DNA of 64,000 nucleotides from Trogon surrucura. Its lineage: Eukaryota > Chordata > Aves > Trogoniformes > Trogonidae. Location of the stretch: contig CM036618.1 in assembly GCA_020746105.1 (NCBI GenBank), positions 13,189,001-13,253,000 of the forward strand, given 5' to 3'. Position numbers and translations under genes: made by a program. Position 1 is the stretch's first letter. Each line of letters begins with the position of its first letter. The notes under the pieces were generated by a model, which worked only from the letters and a program-made list of their open reading frames with translations, was not told the DNA's origin and did not search any database. Below are positions 1-12,280 of this stretch, one piece after another.

Positions 1-248
1 CAAGTGTTTAATATTCAAAAGGTACCAAGTGCAGACAAATATAACTCTGGCTGTTGCTAAGGAAGCTTAAACTGAGTGCTGCCGAACGCCTCATATTTGT
101 GCTGAAAACTACCAAATTCCTTTGAGAAGACAGCACCAAAAGTGTCCCACCATTTCCCTAAAACTTGCTTTCCTTAAATCCTGTTATATAAAACCATTTT
201 CTTTCCAAGTTGCATTAGGAAAAGTGTTTCTAGCAGGTTAAGGTAGGT
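1..248. other. Non-coding, nothing recognised
   Basis: AT-rich sequence before the first CR1 copy. No gene, repeat or structured element was recognised. Confidence 0.6.
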
Positions 249-772
249 GATCCTTCCTCTCCACTCAGCACTGCTGAGACACATCTGGTGTGCTGGGTCT
301 AGTCCTGGGTTCCCTGTACTGGAGCAAGTTCAGTGCTGGGCCATAAAGGTGATGAAAGGACTGGAGCACGTGTCGTACAAGGAAAGACTGAGATTACTGG
401 AGCTGTTCAGTCTGGAGAAGAGAAGCCTCAGTGGGTCTTATTATGTATGTCTTAACACCCAATGAGGGGAACTAAGATGGCAGAGCTAGTCTTCTCTCTG
501 AGATGCCCACAGAGATGAGAGGCAATGGGCACAAAGTGAAATTCAGGGAATTATGTCTGAATATAAAAAAATGCTTTTTTTACCGTACTGGTGATCAAAC
601 ACTGGGACAGGCTAACCAGAACAGTTGTAAAGCCTCCATCCTTGAAGATACTCAAAGGTCAACTGGACATAGCTCTGTGAAATCATCTCTAGCTGCCCCT
701 GCTCGAGCAAGGGGTTGGACTAGAGCATCTCCAGAGGCCCCCTCCAACCTCAGCAATTCTATGATTCTGTGA
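249..772 (+). repeat. CR1 LINE, 5'-truncated, degenerate
   Basis: Sense-strand homology to the C-terminal end of the CR1 ORF2 protein is recognisable in pieces: a Tyr-Lys-Glu-Arg-Leu-Arg block and a Leu-Glu-Leu-Phe-Ser-Leu-Glu-Lys-Arg block near 380-425. The element ends with the CR1 3' block and an ATTCTATGATTCTGTGA tail. Frameshifts and stops break the reading frame, so the copy is old and non-functional. Confidence 0.85.
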
Positions 773-1794
773 AACACGGGGAAATGGGGTGATCATGCCA
801 CCTAATTTTTGATATCCACAGCAGCTGCATAATTTCACTAAACTTCTCCACATGTAGCTGAGAGAAAAAAGGCTTATCCAAAGGATCATTTGAGAAGATG
901 AGTGAGCTGACTGCAGTCACCTCCCTTCTTTCACTGACTCTAGGAATGCAGGGAGATTTGCTTTACATCCCCGGCACAGGCGGCACAACAGAACGGCACT
1001 ATCCCAGCTTACACCTGTCCACGTTCACGCTCTTGTTTTCTCAGTAATCTTGCATGACCTGAAAGGGGTAGTCAACCAACATCTCTGCAGCCTCATGAGC
1101 TCTGTGCGTTAAATTGAGTCTCCTCATATGGTGCATGTTTTTCTTGCTCTTTCCTGGCTCTGGGAAATGGGAACGAGTCCTGTGGACTATGCCAGAAGCA
1201 AATCACAACATTCACTTTGCCAGCTCAGCTGTGCTGGCAGGCATTCATTAGGTTGGAAGGAAAGCTGTGGTTCATCCCCACCCCTCTGCCCACTCCCAGC
1301 CCACAAGCTCCCATAGGAACGTGCTGACTCCTGGGGAATACATGTGGAATCTGAGCGTTGAGAAAGCAAGCACGGTGGGTGTCTCTAAAGACCTTGATAC
1401 AATACAAATCTGTAAATGGTACATTAAACACTGTATAGACTCCAACAGACATCTATATGTAGCGGTAACAAAACCCCAAACAATTAAATGCTGGTAAAAG
1501 CAGAGAATTATGTCTATAATCTACAATAACAGAGTAATTTTTACGTTATTTATCAAATCTTCAGCTGTGTGCTGATAATAACTATAACTTCTGAGAACTC
1601 CCAGCATTGTTCCCTTGTCCTCAGGCTACTTCTGACACCGCCTTTTCTCTGCTAATGTCATCAAGAAGAATACACAGAAGCAGGCTGTCAAGCCACACAG
1701 ATGCCTCATTCCTTCAAATACACTTAGTGTTTCACAGAAGAAGCCATAGGCTGTCTTTCACACACACAAACCCCAACAATCTCATGAAAGCTCT
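773..1794. other. Non-coding, no gene seen
   Basis: Unique-looking sequence between two CR1 copies. Short overlapping frames of 60-77 codons on both strands show no family resemblance or conserved motif. By synteny this would lie within VSNL1 intron 1 or beyond. Confidence 0.55.
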
Positions 1795-2502
1795 GTGGAG
1801 AAGGTCTTGGGGATACTGGTGGATGAAAAGCTGGGCATGAGCCAGTAATATGTGCCTGTAGCCCAGAAAGCCAACCCTATCCTGGGTTACATCAAAAGAA
1901 GCGTGGCCAGCGGGTCAAGGGAGGTGATTCTCCGCCTTTACTCTGCTCTTGTGAGACCCCACCTGCAGTGCTGTGTCCAGCTCTGGTGTAAAAAAGACAT
2001 GGACCTGCTTGAGTGGGTCCACAGGAGGGCCGTAAAAATTATCAGATGGATTGAACACCTATGAAGAAAGGCTGAGAGAGATGGGGCTGTTCAGCCTGGA
2101 GAAGGAAAGCCTCCAGGGAGACCTTATTGAGGCCTTCCTATATACAAAGAGGGCTTTTAAGAAAGATAGAGAAAGACCTTAAATACTTAAAGAACACTTA
2201 CAAGAAAGATGAAGAGAGACTTTTACGAGTGGTTGTAGTGACAGGACAACGGGCAATGGCTTTAAACTGAAAGAGGTAGAATTCCACTGCATATAAGGAA
2301 GGAATTTTTTTACAGTGAGGGTGCCGAGACACTGGAACAGGTTGCCCAGGGAAGTTGTGGATGCCCCATCACTAAGTGTTCAAGGTCACACTGGACGGGG
2401 CTCTAGGCAACCTAGTGAAAGATGTCTCCGTCCATGGCAGGGGGATAGGACTAGACAATTTTTAAAGGTTCTTTCCAACCCAAACCATTCTATGATTCTG
2501 TG
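1795..2502 (+). repeat. CR1 LINE, 5'-truncated
   Basis: The copy starts within the reverse-transcriptase/thumb region (LGILVDEKLGMSQ) and continues through the segment around 1,852-2,064 that resembles CR1 ORF2 ([29 protein letters not shown]). A short insertion-like duplication near 2,120-2,200 and several stops break it. It ends in the standard CR1 tail TCTATGATTCTGTG at about 2,502. Confidence 0.9.
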
Positions 2503-5471
2503 CTTCCTGGGAAACTCGTGAAGGACCTCCTCACACCAGTTGTCAATATAATTTCTAAACCAGCTTGCATGAAAGAGGAAGGACTCCAAGCCTTGTCCTA
2601 TACCTTGCGGAGCAGAACCACACGGGACAGGGAAAGTCCCTTCCGCCCACTCCTACATGCAAAAGATGAAGACATTTTAAAGAAGGAGTCTCTGGTACTG
2701 TTGCATCATACCAGACCTTAATATGCTGATACCATGTAAGTATTTTGAAAACGGGATCAGTCAGCTTAGAAGGAACTAGAGCTGGTAGCAGTTGTCTTTC
2801 TCCCTTCACTGTGTCTCCTGTAAGCCAGCCAACTGGATCCACTTCAGTGACCAGGAGCCTTTACTTCGTGATGGACACTGCATTGTGTTGTGGCACCGGG
2901 GGCAGAAAGCACCAGACTTGGTGAAAGCCAAATGGGGCTGGATGATGCCGAGAACTGTGAACCTGCTCTAGCTGACCTGAGCAGGGCCTTGCACTGCACA
3001 GTCTTTGGAGATCACTGTCAACCTGTGGCTCTGTGACTCAAGAACTGAAGACATCCTTACACCAGGAATTTGGGGAGAAACTGATTATCAGGTATACATA
3101 GAGTTAATATACTTCCATATTGGTATATTGGACATCAGTGACCTCAGGAACACGTTCTCCCCACTCAGAAGCCAAACTCACCCTGAACTACCAGCTTTCT
3201 CCTTCATACAAAACTTAGGGTTCTACTCCGAGTTTTTAACTAAGATTATGTTTCCCATCCCAAAAATGATAGGAAGTCTACCAGTGAAAAATAAGAAGAA
3301 TTTGTGAGTGTTTGTGTAACACCATACTAAAGTTAACAGCAGCCATAATTCACTGCTAATAATATAAAACCTCAAACTAAAGGAGAGTCAAACAGGCTAT
3401 GTTCTGTTTTATACTCACTACAGCAAAAACTGGAATAAATCCAGGGATTTTAGATTACTTTACTGGCTTTAGCAAAGATCAGATTCAGGCCTGCAATCTC
3501 TCTGTGTAAAAGAAATGGGGAAAAATAGAGAGTAATGGCATTAAGGAATGCAATTATCCAACGGAATTGAATAATAAATGGAGAAAAGAGGTTTAAGCAA
3601 AAGAAGAGAGATATATTTTTAAATTTTATTTGAAATGAGATGGATATTCAATTAGATTCAAGCAATAAAAAAACATTTGAAAGGGTAAAAGCCGTGCAGG
3701 AGGATGCTGTAACATAACGACTGGTATGTAGGGTTTTTTCCTCTAGCTGACGAGGAAGCAAAAAATTGGATTTATTTCACTAATGTAGATTTGTTTTCTG
3801 CTGAGTCTGGAATAAAATAAAAAGGGAGTTATCCACATTTTCAACATGAAAACAAGGGAAATATCAGTAGTTCCACTGCTGATGCATCCCTGAGGGTCAC
3901 AATCAGGCTCTAGTCAAAGCCTGATGCTGAAGCCAGCAGCTCGGGTACAAAGTAACATGCAGACGTGGTCTGAACTAAAGCATGGGGTCTTATTTCTACT
4001 GCTTCTTCTCATTTGGATTGGGAAACCGCTTACAACATGCTGTAGCTGGCTTTCCTCCTTTGCAAGTGGGGATATGAGGAAGTATTTAGCATATAGCAGA
4101 GACTTACCTAGGCTGTTCGAAAAGATACAAGTGCTCAGAAGAGTTTCTAGGCTCTACCACTCACCTTTAGACTTGGATAGAGGGGGATAAAATCTCTCTT
4201 TCACTCGTCCTTTCTCTCAGTTTCTTTTCAGACCACAAGGAGGAGAGTATCCATATTTCTACAGAAAGCTTAGGCTCTGGATGATCAGAGATCCTTAAGA
4301 AAATTTTTGTTTCCTTCTTAACTCTGTTCTTTGGCTTTGTTGCATACCATAAGTCAAACTTGATTGGATTTTGGGTTTTTTTCATGTCCTCTTATCCAGT
4401 ATTTTGACAGAATCTGTTGACTTATGTGTTCTACAGAATTTAGGAATTAATTTCTGAAGAGAATGTGCTTGCTAATGCTGAGTGTCAGACAAACACATAA
4501 GTACCTCTGGTTGCTATAGTTTCATTTTGCTATTGGCCTAGCTCCTATCAACTGTGGTGATCAGTAAGTAACAAGGTGTGAGTTAAAGAAAAAGCATCAT
4601 TTTTCAGCAGTGAAATGCGTATTTTCTTCACCAGTCTATTCTCTTCAATTCTGTCCTTGTAAAGAATACTCTTAAAATACATGCAGAATATTTACTGTAT
4701 CTTTTTATAATAATTCATATGCTGAATACCATTCCAATCATCTGATTATCCAGAATGCTCCAAAATCAGAGCCTTGATTGCTATGACAAAGTTTTTTATA
4801 TACCTTATACCAAATATAGCAGGTTTTGAGTACTTTCTCTGAGGCTTTATTCTAGAACATGGTTTCCAGTTGGCTTTTCCTCACGACATGTCCTGATATG
4901 TTAACAAAGAAACCTGTAACCTCCTGGACATCATTAGCTCAGAACGGCCACTTAAACAAGTTATTGTCAGCACTGATGATCGCTTTCCAAGCCTCGCATT
5001 TCAAAAGAGTGGCCTGTACAATTTCAGATATTTCAGAGATCTAACCACTATTTAGATTCCACCTCTACTGGGATAGTTACCATAAACACCTCCGGGGGGA
5101 AAGACTGACCAGGCATTATATTTTCCCTGAGTAGGTTCCAGTCTTCTTCTGGAATCATGGGACATTTATGCAGACTGTAAACATCTATATCAACATTTTC
5201 TCTGCCTGAGATAGAGAATTTTGGTCAATTTGTAGAGGCTAGTGTTAATTAAAATGCTGCTTTTTTTGAGATAGACACAATTGATGGTTCATGCTTGGGG
5301 ATAAGGGTTTTTGAACTTCAGCCATTGCCTTGATCACATTTAAATATATGCACCATTTTTTTCCTTAGCTTTTATTTTTAAATAAATATTATTTTATTTT
5401 ATTGTAATTGCCTATTAAAAAGTAATACATGCTTTCTATACACTTGAATTACAGCAGGTCTTCTTATTTAA
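2503..5471. other. Non-coding, possible decayed CR1 tail at about 2,930-3,045
   Basis: No supported gene. Around 2,930-3,045 the text CTGACCTGAGCAGGG, then GGAGATCACTGTCAACC and CTCTGTGACTC, loosely follows the order of a CR1 3' UTR and may be a very decayed sense fragment. The remainder is AT-rich with a short T/A-rich patch at about 5,350-5,400. Confidence 0.45.
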
Positions 5472-6279
5472 TCTGGAGAGACTGGATTGATGGGGCAAGG
5501 TCAACTGCATGAGGTTCAACAAGACCAAATGCCAGGTCCTGCACTTGGGTCACAACATCCCCCGCAGCAGCGCTACAGGCTTGGGGAGGAGTGGCTGAAG
5601 AGCTACTTGACAGAGAAGTGGTTTTGGCGGACAGCCAGCTGAACATGAGCCAGCAGTGTGCTCAGTTGGCCAAGAACACCAACGGCATCCTGGACTGTAT
5701 CAAAAACTGTGTGGTCCGAAGGAGCAGGGTAGTGATCGCACCCCTGGACCTGGCACCCATGAGGCCACAGTTTGAGAACGGTGTTCAGTTTTGGGTGCCT
5801 CAGTAACAAGACATCGAGGTGCTGGAGCGGGTCGAGAGAAGGGCAACAAAGTTGGTGATCTGGAGAGCATGTCTTACGAGGAGAGGCTGAGGGAACTGGG
5901 ATTCTTTAGTATGGGGAAGAGGAGGCTGAAGGGAGACTTTCTTGCTCTCTACAAGTACCTGAAAGGAGGTTGCAGCGAGGTGGGGATTGGTCTCTTCTCC
6001 CAAGTAACAAGTGATAGGAGAAGAGGAAATGGGCTCAAGTTGCACCAAGGGAGGTTTGGATTGGATATTAGGAAAAATTTCTTTGCTGAAAGAATAGTGA
6101 AACTTTGGAACAGGCTGCCCAAGGAAGTGGTTGAGCCACTGTCCCTGGCAGTATTTAAAAAAATGTGTGGATGTGGTGCTCAGGGTCATGGTTTAGTGGT
6201 CACAGTGGTGCTGCATTGACAGTTGGACTTGATGATCTTAGAGGTCTTTTCCAACCTTAATGATTCTATACTATGATTC
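5472..6279 (+). repeat. CR1 LINE, 5'-truncated, about 0.8 kb
   Basis: This is a longer CR1 copy whose translation shows the MSQQCAQLAKNTNGILDCI region at about 5,647-5,700, then [21 protein letters not shown] and the [10 protein letters not shown] segment. The tail (GATGATCTTAGAGGTCTTTTCCAACC) is of the type with TTGGACTTGATGATC. At least one frameshift, near 5,800, splits the frame. It belongs to the same broad subfamily as the copy at 57.9-58.5 kb. Confidence 0.92.
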
Positions 6280-8824
6280 CGGGATTTGCTATCAGTTCGC
6301 TTTATTGTTAATTTGAAATGTCACCACACTCTTACGTCTGACATGTACAAAGCCAAATTCTTTAAACCGGTATGCTTATCAAGAGGTATTTCTACCGCTC
6401 ACTTTCCAGCTACATTTTAATTTGACTCTGAATCCATCACATGCCTTTTCAGGACCACATCTCTGACTCATAACTCATTGGGCTTTACTTAATGGTACAA
6501 GCTTCACTCTTCATTTGCACCCATATTCCTCATCACAGCTCTTAAACAATATTGCCCTACTTTTCTGCAAAGGCAGATTAGATGTATCAAATATTAGCTG
6601 TTTAAAAAAGTCAGCTGTCTTTGGTCTCTCTGCAGTCAGTGGAGATGGCCAGAAATTTCAGTGATTCACCCCATGCAGAGAGAGATGTCTGGAAGAGGCA
6701 GGATGAATATATGCATGCTTATTTTAAGAGAGGATGAATCACCTTCTACAAGCGTCTCTTTCTTTCTGCTCCTTGCAGAGGCAGCCTTGTAAACTTGCTT
6801 AGAACTGAAACTGGATTTCTAAATGCTTCAAGTGAAGCACAAAAAAATCTTCCCTTGTTCATCGACAGTGGATAACCTAGAATGGAAATGCCATTCCTGA
6901 CCTCACTACGAAGCACACACATTTGCCAAGGCTGACTGTTATTCCTGCACATCACAACTTTTATTCATGTGTGATTAATGTTCATGCTACTATGTCCTGT
7001 GATGACAACTATGACTGACAAAGGATGGAGTAAAACTCTGAGTAGGGACATCAGCATATGGTCTATAAATAGTGTTGTGATAACTGAACAAAAAGAAAGC
7101 TAACACATGTAGGTGCATTTTAAATCTTTTGCTTCCATTCAATTTTTGCATGGAAAAGACTCTGGACTTAGCTTGCTTTTGCACACTCATGGCTGTGAAT
7201 GAATAGATTTCAACTGAAGATTTTGACCTATGTGCTAAATAACTACACTACTAAAAACCACATGACTGTATTATGACAGATATTTACAGAAGTGGCTAAC
7301 AGGAAAGCAGATTACAGCTTTTTATTTTACTAAAAACCTTTCAAGTCAAAAAGTGTTTACATCACTACGGCTAGTGATCCACTGGTGCAACACTGACCCC
7401 AAATTCATTATAAACAAGTCATCAGAACTATCCCTTGTGACTGCTTCAGATGGAGCATGATTAAATGCAGAGGAAATACACTACTGAGAAGATGAATCAT
7501 AATTCTGCAGAATGAAATCAATGGCTTTACACTTCTGAGTTGGACATTGACGGGTGGTCAAAAATGTTACTCATGCAAACAAGTGAGCAAATGAATCACA
7601 TGAACAGTTTTGAACAGGAAAAATATACTTAACATTTGACTATCAGTAACACTATCAAAGAAACACAGAAGAAAACCTGAAAATACTTTCTTAAGGTAGA
7701 ATTCTCAGATAAAAATTCCTTCATTGCACTATTATGAAATGCAAAGTTTTTCCCGACTTGATTTTTGTCGTTCTGAATAAATGTAGTAATTTTACTTAGA
7801 TTTAGTTCCTTCGGTCTAGTGCTAAGCAGGCAGGTTGGTAACCAGCTCATAACAACTAGAGGGTGAGATGCCCTAGCAACTGTCCATCGGTATGACTTAA
7901 GCTACCCAGGTCAACTCAGGTGCCCAGACATAGGGTATCCCAGTTGGTCCCTGCATTAGTATCTGCTGGCTCAGTTGAATGAGATCTTGCCCATCTAATT
8001 TAGACAGCTAACTTGAGCCTAGCAAACCAGCGAAGTGCCAGTGTGCCCCGTTTTGGCAACAGCAAAAAGCCATCACAGAGAAACCCTGCTCACCTAAATC
8101 CATTCATCAAATTTGCACCCATAGGCTCTTCCTCTGGAGTCCACAACAAATGCCTGCTTTCCCTTATTCCCCACTTACGCCAGGACAGCTTTGTTACACA
8201 CCTGAAACGGCTGGGTCGGAAATAAGGCGCATCTGATCTAGCTTTACAGGCTGATGTTGGTGTGCTACGTACGCTGTGTTCACAACAAGCTGCCAGCCTT
8301 CCTGTCCATTTATGCCAGCACACATGTAACGAGTAAAGAGCACACGTAGAGTCCACCGTCAAGTCAACAGTGCCCAAAGGAGAACTGCTGAGCTCACCTG
8401 TTGTGTGTGCCTGTTCGCATACACCATCCCCCCTGCTATTCATAGACTAACGCACAAGAAATCCAAATCAGTTGATCTCCAAGCCGTTTTTTTGCCCCGA
8501 CTAGTATCCTTGATGGACACTGAAGTAAAAAGGTCAAGGCTGGAAAAGTGTGAAACTGAACTGGTCCCACCAGGACTGAATTTAAAAGTATTCATTGTGC
8601 TTCCTCCCCTGCACTTTCCAGAGCTGCCAATCCAATTTCTGTCCTAAAGCACATAATTAAAAATGCAAAAATGGCTTTAATGTAGATTGCGAACATGAGT
8701 TCTTCAGCACAAAGTATCTGTGCTGTACACAGGAGCACCCAGCATCAAAAAGCAATAAGGCACACAACCATTATGTAGCATTTCTTCATTAATTAGCACA
8801 CAGTAGTAATATTGCTATTTGAAA
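6280..8824. other. Non-coding, no gene or repeat recognised
   Basis: Mostly AT-rich. A slightly more GC-rich block at about 7,860-8,450 gives overlapping frames up to 117 codons on the minus strand, none resembling a known protein. Confidence 0.5.
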
Positions 8825-9100
8825 TCACAGAATCATACAGAATCGCAGAACTCCCTAGACTGGAAAAGACTTTTAAAACCATCAAGTCCAATCATTAACC
8901 TAACACCGGCAAGTCCTCAACTAAACTGTATCCCTAAGCACTATGTCTACCCAACTCTTAAATACCTCCAGGGAAGGGGACATCACCACTGCCCCGAGCA
9001 ACCTGTTCCAATGCCCGATAACCCTTTCAGTAAAGCAATTCTTCTTAATATCCAATCTAAACTTCCCTAAGCACAACTCGAGGCCATTTCCTCTTGTCCT
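8825..9100 (-). repeat. CR1 LINE 3' part
   Basis: Read on the plus strand it begins with the reverse-complemented CR1 tail (CACAGAATCATACAGAATC) and runs back through the 3' UTR and the end of ORF2 to about 9,100. It has the ACTCTTAAATACCTCCAGGG and CCTGTTCCAATG blocks typical of antisense CR1. It is closely similar to the copy at 43,369. Confidence 0.9.
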
Positions 9101-11599
9101 AAATAAAGCCTTTCATTCTGGAAGAATGCAAGCGGTTTTACAAATGACAGAGCTCCTAGTAAGGTTATATACCGAAGGGAGAAAAAAAAAGAACACACTT
9201 TAACATTAATATTGATAGAAAGTGCAAAATGAGCAAAAAGGACAAAACAAAAGGAAAGTTGGCTGTCTCTGAGGAGACTCTATGTCCCCAGTTCAGGAAC
9301 CTCATTATTATTTCATGATGTTAATGCAAGCCTCTAAGCCTCGTGCACGTCCTTCATAACAAAAAAAATAATTACAAACACGAACCAGAAAATCTTGGCT
9401 ATGCAATAATTGAAAGCTCTTAACTGTTTCTTCTAGTTTTGACTTAATTTATACATGACAATAGTTTGGAGAGACAGCAATGTAAAACATACTTTTCATA
9501 AGTCCCAAATATGAATCACAGCATATTGTCTTTCTGTTTAAAGATAAGTCAGAACGAGGCAGGGCCAGAGACAAAGCCTCTCATGCTTAAGAACTGCACA
9601 GTTTTATAATTTCATAAATTAAAAATAATTGAAACCATTTATTCCAACTGTTTTTCAATGAAAGCTCTACTGGAATAATTTTTTATAAAAACTGGTTACT
9701 GTGACTGTGCTAATAAAACTGATATACTTGCTCATCTGAATCCATGTGTGTGCATACACGTTTTTTTTGTGAAATAATAAAAGATAAAACATAAGAGAAA
9801 GACAGAGTCTAAATTTCAGTAGTATTTACCATGGCCAAGAATAGTGAACTCTATACTGAAGAAAGAGGAGGAAACAGAGGAGACCTACACAAAGCATCAC
9901 CCTTTTGTAAACCAGACCATCCATGAGAAGTTCAGTGCCTCAACCTGCAAAGGACAACACACAAAGTACAGTCTATTGGTGTTGGTTTGGGTTTTTTTTT
10001 CTTGTTTGTTTTCTTTTTTAGTGCAAAGAGATGTTTGTTTTTCACATCACTTTCTAAAATTCTGTTTTTCTAGGACACATAGTTCAGGAATTATTTTTTT
10101 GGTGGCGACATGAAAAGGTGAGCAAAAATAATGTTAGCAACATTTTGAGTTTGGACATCAGTGCAGGCAAAATTCCTTCAGTGAAGTACATGGGAAGATC
10201 TTACGAAGGAACAGCTCTGGGACAGGATGCAGCAATACATCCAACGAAACACACAAAAAGGTAATGGTCATGCATGTAAAAATATGGGAAAAAACCCACA
10301 AATGAAAGCTATAAAAACATTTAAGTTATTATGATCATAAAATTCATCAAAAACATTGCCTGAATTCCTTGAGTTTATCATCCAACAGGATGTAGGTTGC
10401 TGATCATAGACAAGTTGACTCAGAAATCTTTTCAAAGATCTCAAAATTGCGAATCTAAAATATCAGCCTGCAGTTCCACTAAACTGTCTAGGAAAATCAA
10501 ATTTTATTTTGATTTATTGCCCACCTTTGGTAGGTAAGAACCTCCTGGGAAAACCATTTTAGAAGACCTAGCATGAGAAAGACATTACTATAGGCTATGA
10601 ATCCTGGAAAAGATGACATGTAATTCTAATTCTCAAGTGGCAAGATATTTTTTCCTAACTTAGAGCTGTCTGTTGCTGAACAGTCCATGGGAATAGCCGA
10701 GGCTCACAGAACTGGACAACAGAGGCGCTAGACAGAAGAGTAACCACAGAAAGACAGTTCAATTTTAAAGCAGGATTGCACTTGCTGAGACAGCCTTGAG
10801 GGTCTTGCATCAGGGAGCATCTCTCCAAGTGGAAGGGGAATTGTTGGAGGTAATGGGCACGAACAAACAGCCTGGACAGCATTCCCATGGCTGCACCGTT
10901 CAGAGCAACTGCTGCTCCCAGGTGGCAGGAGACAGCAGCAGGTGAAATATTTTTATTCCCAACCACGACACCACGCAGCTCCAACTGCATTGACAGCTAC
11001 CCTGGACTATTTAAGCTTGTAGAATCTGGAAAGCTAGAAACATCAAACACTGCTTTCCCTGGCATTACCGCATGATTACCTCATTCATCACTGGAGAATG
11101 TGGAGGTGAAAACAATTATGATAAAAAGTTGTTGTTGCTCTCTCTAATGATTCCAGAGGCTGGGAGTGACTTTGAGGATGATATAATCTCTTTCATATTT
11201 CTTATTCTTCTGCAATAAGGTACACAAATGAAACAAACTGCTGCTAAGAAAGAACAAAAATACCTTGGATGACAAATAGAAAAATATCCTTGCTTTATAG
11301 TCAATGCTATCTTCACCGTTTAATGCAGCCACAGCTTCTTTTAACTGCAAAAATGCCCCACAACTTTAGTATATGACTATAATGTCTACAGTGGGATTGA
11401 AATCACCTGACTTTAAAGCTCTCAAATTTTGGAATCTACACTAAGATAGTCATGTAGGCCAACAGAGACACAGTTCTCTCCAGACAGCGCCTCATCGAGC
11501 TGATCCAAGACATTTCTCCTCGGATGGGATGAGTCATACTTGGGAGGTGCTGTTCTCTCTCCACTGACTCTCCAGACTATCATGTCTAATAATCACTGA
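9101..11599. other. Non-coding, no gene recognised
   Basis: AT-rich sequence with scattered A and T runs. A somewhat GC-richer patch at 10,660-11,000 has a 111-codon minus-strand frame with no recognisable motif. Confidence 0.5.
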
Positions 11600-12280
11600 T
11601 TAGATTAGCTCTCCCAAATTTGTCTGATTCCTTTTTGACCACATTTATATCTCAGTCTCCAAAACATTCTGTGGAAATCAGTTTCATAATTTAATTAAAC
11701 TTTATATAATAATGTCATTGGTGACCCTATTTCTTGTACTGTGAGAAAGTGGCCATTTCTTATTCACCTGCTTCTCACCAGTTGTGAAACAGCCAGACTC
11801 TGCCTAGCCTACGTTCCATGTTCCAAATCAACTTTACTCTCTTTTTCTAGACTTTTTACAATTTTACTAACTCTTTATCATACAAGTGACTGTAATTACA
11901 GATAGGATACTCCACATGCTTATACAGTAGAAGATTTTTCTACTTCTGTCCTAGCATTTCTTAGCTATTTTAATGTCTATTTGTCATGACCTGGTAATTC
12001 CAGATATCTGCCTTCAGTAACACTCAGCTCCTCTCCTGATTTGTACAAGTTACTCTATAGTCATCAACATATTTTGTACTACAGACTACCCTCCTCTTAT
12101 TGCAAACAAATGCACCTGCCTTTTTGTCTTCCCAGTGTTCAGTATTACATAACCACGGTGCAGCATCTTCTAGTCAGATTTAAATCTGACTGTTATAGCT
12201 AATCTCAAATCATATACAAACTTTCTCACTTCACTAGTCAACTCTACAAGTCATTTATGAATACATTTCATTTCTCCTCC
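11600..12280 (-). repeat. Ancient CR1/L3-like LINE, highly diverged
   Basis: Several blocks match what I recall of antisense L3/CR1-like elements of amniotes: a GTTTCATAATTTAATTA block, then GGTGACCCTATTTCTTGTA, a TTATTCACCTGCTTCTCACC-type block, and further on a TCATTTATGAATACATTTC segment near 12,250. Order and spacing fit one old element. No frame survives. It is far more diverged than the other CR1 copies and is probably pre-avian in age. Confidence 0.55.
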
